A model generated the notes under the pieces. It saw only the letters and a program-made list of their open reading frames with translations, searched no databases and was not told the DNA's origin. Position numbers and translations under genes: made by a program. A stretch of 64,000 bases of DNA from Euryodendron excelsum. Lineage: Eukaryota; Streptophyta; Magnoliopsida; Ericales; Pentaphylacaceae. The stretch is from positions 53,894,001-53,958,000 of the forward strand of contig CM065378.1 in the NCBI GenBank assembly GCA_033060915.1, in the 5' to 3' direction. This document shows positions 45,301 to 56,602 of this stretch, piece by piece. Every line of letters starts with the position of its first letter. Within the stretch, counting starts at the first letter, position 1.

Positions 45301-48300
45301 GGAAATTAACGCAAGCAGAGAGCTTGATTTTGAGTTGTATCCTCACACTGCTTCAAAAAGCGTTTAAGGTGTTTCTCAGAATCCCCATACCCTTCATATG
45401 TAGCAAAGTTTGGGAGTTCATATTCTTCTGAAAATGGTGTCTACTCAACCCATAGGGGAAACAAATCTCTAGGTCTGAAGCCTCCCATCTCTCGCTAATT
45501 AAGGGTGGCTTCAATCTTCTGCTTGATAGTTTCTTCGAAAAAATTGTAAGTTTAGACAGTTGTATGATCTTCATCTTCTTAGGGCTCTAACATTTCAATT
45601 TCTATAGGCCTTGGGATGTAAAATTTCCTATAGAATCAATCAACCATTGTATCACAATAAGGGATGAAGTTGGGAGGAAGATGGAAAAAGCATGCCCACC
45701 CATCCAATAACAGAACAAACTGTTGCAGAAGCAAAGCTTGACTTTTCATAATATTCCCACATTAAGCGAGAAAACGAATTAAATAACGCCTTAAGCAACC
45801 AGCCCCCTCATATAATCGAAATCGAGGCAATGCATGTCCTTGTAAGAATGGGACTCTTTCAATCCACTTGGGAAATGGATATCTAAAAATTGGATTACCT
45901 TCGATTATATAGTCTTGAGGAGCCCGAGATTCTTTTTCCTTTACGCTTCGTTTGGATTGAGGGGTCTGGAGGAAAAGTGAAGGATTTGAAAGAAAAAAGT
46001 TTAATTAATATTATGTTTGGATTATTTTTAAGGAGGGCAAGGGAAATTAATGGAGGAGTTGGAAAGCAAGAAATGGGCCACATTTTAAGCACTTTTCTTC
46101 CACTCCAAAACTGGGAAAAAACAAAGGAGAAGGGAAGTTGTTGTTATTATTATTATTTTTTAATTCTAAGCATATCCCTTAATTTATAAAAAAAATAAAA
46201 TAAAATCATATAGAAGAGTTGGATTATACACCTCCCTTTCCTTTCTTAATTACCAAACCAAACAAAAGGAGAAAAGACCACTTCCCTTTCCCTCTTGATT
46301 AACCAAACAAGATAAGAGATACTTTCCTTCTTTTATGTTCTCTTCCCTTCTCTTTCCCTTGTAACTAACTCCTCTCTTCCCTCCCCTCCACTTCATCCAA
46401 ATGAAGCCTTAAAGAAATTGTTACTTTTGCTCGATTCCCTTCTTTTCTGGTTTCAATCCTTGCTTTCTCATCATCATTTGAACTACTGCTAATTTGAACT
46501 TCTCCACCTACAAAATTCACATCAACAGTGATGACATTGCAGGGGACATCAATATGGTCACTTGGCACACTCTCTCCATCATAGGCTCTCACTGAAGAGG
46601 GATATTATGAGCTTTTAGGAGAAAAATTGAGCTCTTGATCTTCGCAAGGGATTTCGATTTGACATGGCTTCCTTCGTTTTTCAAAATGATTCAGTAATTC
46701 ATCATCTGATTGACATTTTGACTCATTATGCTCAAATTGCAATTGTCGTCGCGAACGTCTCACGAGCTCCGTATCAGACTTATACCTAAGATTTCTCTGT
46801 TCTGAATCTCTCACGTATTCTGGAGTATTCAAATAATACATTGGTGGCACCAGAAAATACTCTGGTGAAGCTGCCATGAGAAGCCATGAATCTCCTCCTT
46901 TGGAGAGGACTAGGACATATTTTGGTGATACAGGTTCATGTTCTGAGGAGTTAGGTATATAAATAGGGGATGAAGCACGTCCTCCTTTCTTGGTTTCAGA
47001 ACATGTTACTTCTTCATTGTCGCTTATCACAATAATAGTTAGACAAGGGTCTACAATAGTCTTCTCTTTCTTTCTCTTGCCAAAAATGTGCATGTAACTC
47101 AGCAAACTAAAGTTCTGGAGACAAGAATTCCTCGAATGTGATTAGAAAACGAGGAGGTTGCTCAAGAAGCTCCTCAGGTACTAATTTTCTCCTTTTCTTT
47201 TCTTGCGAGTCCTTTTCGTCTTGTCTTTACTATTTTTTATTCTTTTCTTCTTCTTAGAATCCATTAACCTTCGATACTTCCTAGTTTTAGCCTTTAGTGC
47301 ATCACTCTGTTTTTTTTTTTCATACCCTTTGATTGATAAACAACCCATTCTCCTTTGTCACTGTCGTCAATAATGATAGGGTTAGGCTGCTGTTTTCTCT
47401 GGAGAGAGGAGAATGATGACATCTGAATCCAAGAATTCTAGGATTTTATCATTTAAGACAAAACACTTTTTTAATGGATGACTGATCAAACAGTTATATG
47501 GGCAATACTTAGGATCATCTGTTTTGCCTAATTCAATTGGTCTTTTAACTTCAGGAAGTGAGATCAAGTCTTGTTCCAAAAGGTCTTCAAAAAGGTCTTC
47601 CACTAAATCATTTGTGAAAGAATACTTCCTCTCCATCCTTTCTTTCATGGAGAACTTTTTAGTGTCTTTAGGCTTCTTAGCCCCAATTACCATAGGAGTC
47701 CTATTTGCAATGACCATATGAGCCTTATTTTGTGTCATAACTACAGCTGAGGTTTCAACTTTGTCAATTACTCTTGGCCTTTGTCTCTTGCTTAAGTGTA
47801 ACTCCATATCATGTGCCTTGGTACACAAGTCATTGAACCCTTCAAAAGTTTGAGGAATTCATTTGTTGAACTTTAAACTTCAGTTTGCTGAGTTACAGAA
47901 TTTGTACCGAAAAATTGTTGACACAAATTTCAAACCAAAAAAGTTTTAAATCGGGTTTCGAAACTTGCATTCACAAAATCCACAGTGTAGTGTTCACTGT
48001 GCTGATTATTTTATTTTGTGGATTCTTATTACCGATCTGAAAATTCCAAATTGTTAATTACTTGTTTAAGCACAAAACCTCCAACTAATAAATAACAAAA
48101 TCAGGATAAAGAAATTTAGGAAGAAGACCTTTTTATTTGATTTCATAGGCTTCAAAACCTTGTTTACAGAACATATAGGGATTAACTCCCTTTATAAAAT
48201 ATCATGAGGGTTGAAACCCTTTACAAAAATCATAAAGGTTGGAACCTTTTACCTCACGACTGCCATTGATGGATTCTTCTTGAGATTAATGCTTGGTCTT

Positions 48301-51300
48301 TTAGATGTTTTTAGGATTGTCAATATTTCTAAGCCTCAATATTTCTAAGCCTTCAAGTATTTTTGATTCTTCAAAACCTCCTTTTCTCTCTCTGAAACTC
48401 TTTACTTTCTGAACCGAATGCCAAAGTCGAATTCTCCAAAATCTCAAAATCCGGAAAAAAAGTCAAAAGCAAAAATCCCCTCTTCATAATCATTGTCCTC
48501 TTATTTATAGAGGGTCTTTCGAATGAGGCTTCTTATCCTTCATTTGAGTTTGAATTTTGGATATTCATTGTTATCTTCAATTCAAAGCACATATATCATC
48601 CGCCAGAATTATTTGAATTCAAAATATATTGCCATCCATAGAACTTGATTCCAATGCCGCGTGTTAGGGGTTCGACGTGACACCTCATCTCTGATATTTT
48701 GACTGGATATTTGATTGCATTTTGTGTGCCAACAAACAATAGGGTAGGCTTGTATGTAATTTTCTTTTAATAATTAGATATCTAATAAAATAGTATGTCA
48801 TTCTTCAAATAAATCATATAGTAGCATTTCTAGGGGCATTATGGCCCCTTTATTTACATTTTGTCCCGCCAAAACTTCACTCTCTATTTTTGTTCATCAA
48901 CACATGATTTTATTACTCCTATGGAAAATTTTAATAAAAAAATTAAACAATACTTTGGGATCACTTTGGAGCGCTAAATTCATCATTTACAAATGAAATT
49001 GTCCCATGTTCCAAAAAGTAATTGCTAGGGTATTATTGTTTTTTGTAACAACTGCTTCACACCATCTATGAGATTGAAAATTCACAATCTCACTACCCCC
49101 AACCACCAAGTAAACAGGACCCACAAAATCCTCCCTCACCATACATATTCCTTTTCATAATCCTCACCTAAGAACAAGGACAACTCCGAATTTGCTCAAT
49201 AACCCCAAGCAGACCCATACTTGGACAACACCAACCTGCTGGTCACATGCAAATCTCCAAGCCATTTCTTAATAGAGTTTCGTTGTAAATATTTAATCTT
49301 CTAAACCCTAAATGACCTCTTCTAACAAGCGAGACTGTGTCCTAACCCCCAATACACCAAGTGATATATGAATTCTTTGCAACTTCTTCTTAACTTCGTT
49401 CCCTGTAAAGAAATAGAATATCTGATATTCACTATTTGTCTCAAGCATCACATAAAACATGAGAAAGGAAGGATTACAAATGAAACTAATAATATAATCT
49501 AATTGTGTAAATCGAAAACTCTCCCTTTTCTAAAGATTATTTGGTTTAGTATGTTATAGCAACTTCCAACTATGTCAAGAAAATCATGTTGCAACTTCTC
49601 AAGCCCCTTACCTACTGAGGGGGGAAATCCTAGTGGCAATATGAAATATGTAGCTAGACATGACAACGTACTCTTGATCAGAAAATGCCTAGCCCTTCTG
49701 GATAGGTAATCTCTCTTTACCTCAGTTAATCTCTTTTGAAACCTTTCAACCACCCCATCCCACACAACGTTTGCCTTCAAGCTTACCCAAAGGCAAGCCA
49801 AGATAAGAAGCAGAGAGAGATACCACTCTACACCCAAGGATGGATGCTAAAACTTCCAATTAATCACTTCATCAATAGTGATAAGCTCAGATTTGCCCAA
49901 ATTCACCTCCAAACCCAACACAACCTCAATCATGAGAAAACACAACATAGATACTTGGATCCACCCCACAAAAAAATAATGGTGTCATCTGCATTTAATA
50001 TATGAGAGACCACCATGGATGCAACATCCACTCCCTCTTACCCTCCCCAAAATCCTCAAGGAAACCTCCCCACATTTACATACCTATCATCCTTTTCAAA
50101 GCTTCTATCACCAGAATAAACAAAAGGGGGGATAATGGTTCCCTTGCCAGTTGCCTCAAACCTCTCTTTAAGTGCAGAAGAAACCTACAATAGTCTTAGT
50201 AAGAAGGATTGAAAGTTTCACAGTAGAGATACACCACCAGATCCATCTCCTACATCATTCCCCAGAGCCCATTCTTCCAATAGATACACTAAAAAGTCCC
50301 AATTGACAGGATTAACTCGTCTATGTCTGTACGTATGTCCATCATTATATTTGTATGTTATCATAACCTTAAATTCGAAAACAACACCTGGAGGAACAAC
50401 TTGAATCTATTTATATTTAAACAAACCTTTGAAACAAAAAGAAAAAGGAAAAGTAAGAAAGAGGCAAAAATTTAAGAAGACCAATTATTTTAACATACCT
50501 GGGCAGCAAATGAGTATAGTTGAGCTGATCTTTAAGGTATTCATGGATGGCTTGGACAAGATGAAGGCGTGTTTGGGCTTTAACTTGTGTTCATGATGAG
50601 CCTAGCCATCTCTGTTCGGGCTCAGCTCATGACTATATGACAAGCTTGTGAGCCAAGATGGGCCTCAGCCCGTGTTCATGATGAGCCTAGCCATCTCTGT
50701 TCGGGATCGGCTCATGACTAAATGACAAGCTCGTGAGCCAAGATGGGGCTCGGGGTGGTTAATTAAATATTAGTTACAAGTGTTGCATTTTAATTGTTAC
50801 AAGTGCCAAAAATTGATGAACAAAAATTGGAGACTTCAAAGGGCTGGACAAGTGCAGACATGTGGAGCCACCTCTTGTATGTTATGTCATACGGTATAAA
50901 TTTCTTTTAACAGTTAAGGACAAAAGTTGCAGAGATTTAAAAAGTTAACAAATTGATAGCCCTCTTTTTACTTTTCTTGGTTACATGTAACATATAGCTT
51001 CAACAATCATACTTTTTTAATTAAAATAATAAATAGTTACATTACTTTGAATGAATTACAAAATAGCCAAAGGAAGCCCATGTTTGCAAACATAAACGAG
51101 CTGAACAAGGGAATGCTTGGACTCAGCCAATTTTATAAACCAACACACACAAACCATCTCAATAACAAGCTGAGACTGACCTGTTCATGAACAGCTCCGT
51201 TCATTTGCAGGCCTAAACTTTCGCAGGCTAAGGTTTTTAAATGTTCAACAGACTTATTTGCAAGAGCTTAAAACAAGAAAGCAGTTGCACTTTTAAATAT

Positions 51301-54150
51301 AAATATCAGCCTAGGTTCCAAAACACAAACTTCTACTCTCAATCCTCTCGAGAGACCCATAGAAAAGTTTTTTGACTCCACCCTTGGGTAAGGTGTTGTA
51401 CATATCCATTCCACATGATTAAATACTAATTCTTTCAAAAACTCAATAGTAAATTTTGAAGTTTTAACCAAATGTTTGCTCGTATGGAAAATAAGGGGAC
51501 TCTGGTCACTACAGCCAACATTGTCATGCCTTACACAAATGCAATTACATAACTTGGGTATGGTATTACGAGTAAAGATATTACCTATCTTTCTACATAG
51601 CATAAAAAAGAGATACTTTATGTTCTTAAGTTTCATGTTCAGAATAAAAACAGCTAGAAATTGCAATATATCACCTGATCATTGATAAAACGACTCTCAG
51701 ACCCAATTATTGGGATATGGGAATTATAGGTCATCAGTGCATACAATTAAACTTGCACAACTAGAAGATTTCTAAAATTGAATGTTTCCAATCGAAAAAA
51801 GATCCATTTCATGCACAGTAACGGATCCTCTAGAGAGTTCAAACAACTTACTTTTGCGATGAAGTAGGTTTCATCTTGATTCCCATCTTCAGAAACGTCA
51901 GGCTCATTTAAAGTAGCATCATCATGCACAGTTGGAACATCTGCATCTCTCTGCATAGTCACTGATTGCGGTGAAGACTCTTTTAGTTGCTCCTTCAGAA
52001 TCATCTAACTCCAATAATAAACAGTTGGCATACAAATCATAATCTCTTTTACATAAACAATAAATAAAAGGCTTCTTTTTAAGGTGGGAGGGACAGGCAA
52101 TGCTATCTGTTCCAACTAAGGTGCAGTGTTCCTAAGGAAGACTCAGAACTTTTTTCAGGAATGGACGCAAAGTCATGGGGCACGATTTCAAACCTCAGCA
52201 TGTAGCTCATCCAAAGTGGCAATGATGTTTTGATGATAAGATTTCTCAGCATCCACCTGTAAATAGAATTGACGTAAGGTCCTACCATCAACAAGTTTCA
52301 ACTAAAAGGTCATGCTCAGAAAAAATAAAATGCCTTATCTACTCCATATTCCAATTGAAAGATTAGAAACAAGAAAGACCATCTTAATACAAAGGGTACT
52401 TCAAATCCCTATTGCAAGTTTCAAATATCTAGCAGGATTTTAATTCATTATATACTTCGCCCTGCTGCATAATCTACTTCATCATAAATGGGTAAAAGGG
52501 ATGAAAGAAAAGGAATGATTTCCCTAAAGGATTAAGCATTGGTTTTATTACAAAACCTCCAGAAGAGATGAACTGCTAAAGCACTGATATGTTCTATTAT
52601 AAAATCTTCAGAAGAGATGAACTGCAAAATCTCTAATAACATTAGCTGAACATAGAACAGCTTGAAGATCATGATCGTAAGCCTATGACTAATTGGTTGT
52701 CAGTCTGAAAAGAATATGCCAATTTTTCCTATTCTCATTCTTGGAATCAGGCATAATTCTGATAGGTTCTAGATGTAGCTTTCATGCATTTCATACAACT
52801 TATTAAACAGTTAATGTTGTCGGGAGAAAAAAAGTAGTATGAATCCAAGTATGTAACTGCCAGTATTGTTATTTGGTATAAAATTTATGTGCATTACTCT
52901 GCTTGAAAGTTGAATGGGTCCTAAAACATGTCTTCTGTAATTAATCTCAAATAAAAAGTCCTGTTGGACTGTCCAATCAACAAGCAGATATACTCAGCGT
53001 ATCTTGTTTTCTCTACCTTTAAAACATTTGATTTTAGAATGCACATCAAGAAAAAGCAGCAACATAATTGAGGAACACAATAGCAGAATAAATTCTGACA
53101 ACATTTTGTGGATCAGAAACAGAGCGCTCATGGCTGCATATGTGGGAATGAACTTTTAGCTATGCATACTACTGCATGAATATCAGCACAAATAATTCGA
53201 TAGTGAAGTTGGGAAATTATAATGCCCCCATAACAGGTACTTGCAAGAGGCAAATTACTTGCATACTCGTTCCATAAGAAGATATACCAAATAAAACACA
53301 CAGAAAAAAATACCATGGTAAGAAGCTTTTCAAAAGTGATACTTTGCTGTTGATCCTCCACTGACAACATAGCAGTGATTGCTTCCCTTCCAAGGGCCAT
53401 CATTGAAGACCTAAGCTCATTCAATTTTCTTTCTGCATTTCGAAGCTTTATTGAACACTCTGCCGAAGTAGAAGGATCTTTACACTTTGATTGACGCCTT
53501 ATTACTTCAGCTACCTAATGAACAGATATTCACTATATAACTACCTTTATTCCTGCACTCGACCTCAATACCACCACATATACCCCGATGTGGAATCAAA
53601 TAGTACCTGCGTTTCCATTTCTTGGCGGAGTCTGTCATAACGATGAGTCAAATGGCGAGCGTCCTCCAAAGGAGCTCCTGTTATTGATGCCCGTAGTGGC
53701 TCAGAAACCTGCAAGTAATAAACTGGGTATAACATAAACAAAACCACAAAAGAACAACTCTAAAACTGGAATATCATGTTACGGCAGACAACATTCTCAG
53801 ATGTTAGCTTTTCATTTTATAGGAAACAATAAAATGTATAAAATGAAAGGGAAGAACCCAATAGACGTAAAATTCAGAAAACTAGTCAAGAAAACAATTA
53901 TGGATAACAGAAGCTAAAAGTGACTCCTCATCATTTCCAAAGAGAAGACCCATTTGAATAACAATTCGACAACAATCGCTTTAGGCTGACAGTAGAGAGC
54001 TGTCATAGAAAATTCTACAATTACGCACTTTGAACATTCACCAAAAAATGCAAAAACAGGAGACTTACCATGACTTGGCAGCCCAATTGTCAAATCTCTT
54101 TAAACACCAACACTTTAAAAAAAGAAAGAAAAAGTAAGAGAGAGTGAAAA

Positions 54151-54213
<63 letters not shown>

Positions 54214-56569
54214 CTAATGAACGACAAAAGACTGGAGAAAGATAACAAGGATAAAAAAAGGCTCCATGGATCTCAGGGGCCATCAAAGAGTGAATAAGAA
54301 CACGGCCTATGGCCTCTTTACCTGCTTGAAGTACATTATCTCTTACAGTTACAGCGCACAAATCTAAATAAGATTAATATTACGAAAGTTCAACACCACC
54401 AACAATGCAGTCTTTGTGACATGCAACTATACATAGAACCCCTTGAACAAACTCCATAAATTCCCAAACAATTCCATATTTCACACACTTTGCATTCATC
54501 ACTCTTCCAAACCACGAAACTATCATTATGCATGATATGAAGAGCATGGTAACCAGATTAGTGGCAAATTAAGAATCTTGTTTTTGTCCTATGTAATCAA
54601 TATTTGGCTTAATTTGAGTCTAATTTTAATTTTTGATGGATGGGTTGGCTGCCAGTATGATCTTAGTTATATTCTAATAAATCCTATGCATTTATCGGAA
54701 AGGGGAAAAAAAAGCCCTATGCATCGGGGTATTTCAATTATTTCCATTATTTGCTACAAGTTATGCATCTGGGTCTTATACAACGTCTGTGTCATGTCTA
54801 CCCTAGACTTGGTCAAAATTTCTTAATTTCCTGTTTTGGAGTATTATTCCTAGTAGAATTAAAACACACATGCAGGCTGAAACCTATAACTACCTATATG
54901 AAAACTCAATTCCCTAGAATCAAGTTTATGAGAACTTAAGATTCTGTCTATAATTTTGCTTAAACCTAGTGAGTGTGAAGTCTTCTTTTACTCACTTTCT
55001 TCCCAAAGCAGCCAAACTACTATTCCTGTAATACTATTGACAGCCCCAAAAAAATCCTCCTTCAGCCAAAACCCTGCCCAATTAAGCCAAAAAAAATCCT
55101 AACCCTTTCATTTAGCTTTTGTACTCCAAATACAATACCATAAAAATAAAATAGTAGCACTCCAAACATTCAAAACAACTAGGTTATGATGCTTATCCTG
55201 CTGCTTTTATCCGAGAATGCAGGTTAAGAGTAAAGCTAGCACGCCTCAGGCTGAAGGCATTGTTTCGCTCGAAAGGTGTAAGGCTCAAAACAAGAGGATG
55301 GATACCAGTGGGCAATTTGGAGACCTTGGCTGGCTAAGTTAGCCTAACATCTAGCTTAAGAAAGAGGTGCAGAAGCCAAGGCGAGGTACTGGAAGCGCGA
55401 AGCAAGGTCTTTTTAAGGAAGGAATATGGAAGAGGAAGGGAGGGGGGCATGTCATGTAGGATTGTAAAGAATGGTTCTAAGAGCATAAAAAGAAAGAGGC
55501 TCGAGATCTTTTTCGCTGCTGGCTATTCTATTCTTCAATGAATTCATTCAAGCCCTATTAGTTCATATATTGACTGTAAACGGTCAAAGTGGGATAAAGC
55601 AACGAAGGCAGCCGCCTTAGCTTAGTCTAATATGCATTTGATCCAACACCCAACCACTTGCTAAATGAAGATGAATCCCACCCTTCCCAGTTACATACCC
55701 TAGAACTAGTGTTACAAGAAAACAGTAATACCCTAGCGATTTATGTTTTGGAATGCACACATGGGACACTTTCTTTCCAAAACAATGAATTTAGAGAGAG
55801 TGGAGCTTTAAAAAAAAAGGGCCAAAATGTTCCTAGAATTATGTTTTTCCATAATTAATTTGAAGAATAATAAACCATAATTTATTCGATGTCTAATTAT
55901 TGCAAGAATATGCTCACATATAAAAGTACCATAAATTCTTAAAGTGTGATTTATACAAGTCTAACTCTATTGTACCACGCAAGTGGGGCTCTGGTTCCCG
56001 TTCCTTGTATTAGAACAATTCTTGTTACAGCTAACCTAGCTTAGAACCTCCTCCTATCTTCTCGAACTCTAAGCCTACAAGCTTCCTTAACCTAAACCTA
56101 AACCCACCACAAAGCCAATCATAGGCAGCATTATTCCAAGTTTCTTGAATCTATTGTACATCACCGCTAACAACCAGTTAAGCACGAATCAGCCTCAAAA
56201 TCACTTGACCCTCTAAGAAAACTAAGATTCAAAGGAAACTATTTTTCCCTGAAACTCTTTACTACTTCAAACCATGAAATTGTTAAACCTACACAAGAAT
56301 GCTCATACAGGGTGTATAGCTCTAATACAATGAGGAAAATCAATAAACAAAAGGGTAGAGTAAGGTTTTCTTTAGATAGTGAATCCAGGGGTCCCACATA
56401 AAAACAAATGTTGGCGTATTCCAATCAGACGTCCCACATGTAATAACACTAAAGAGAGTATCAACTTTGGGCATCTCGAAGTGGCTGCGTGGAAAGGTGT
56501 CAAAAAACAAACACTGGCATGGAGTTCTTTTGGAGAGGACTGGGTGAGAGTTAAGAGTTGAGACAACTC

Positions 56570-56602
<33 letters not shown>

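Larger units (their letters stand above)
39783..48734. mobile_element. Composite gypsy-type LTR element with inverted LTRs
   Basis: Three related LTRs: A on + (39783-40519), B on - (43458-44210), C on - (47916-48734). All start TGTTGGCACAC and end near TGTCAACA in their own orientation. Gag-type sequence runs on + between A and B, and on - between C and B. No reverse transcriptase, RNase H or integrase motif is seen. The outer flanks are identical: AACAA at 39778-39782 and 48735-48739, as expected of a 5-bp target duplication around the whole block. A Tourist-like MITE (45944-46408) is nested inside. The superfamily is Ty3/gypsy by gag similarity; the clade is not settled. Confidence 0.75.
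36912..51851 (-). other. SH3P1-like intron 8 (14.9 kb), separating BAR and SH3 parts
   Basis: Holds a LINE relic (38100-38820), a GACACG element (38812-39662), the composite gypsy-type element (39783-48734), another LINE relic (49000-50345) and a repeat element (50540-51220). Despite this load both splice sites are canonical and the reading frame is preserved. Confidence 0.85.
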
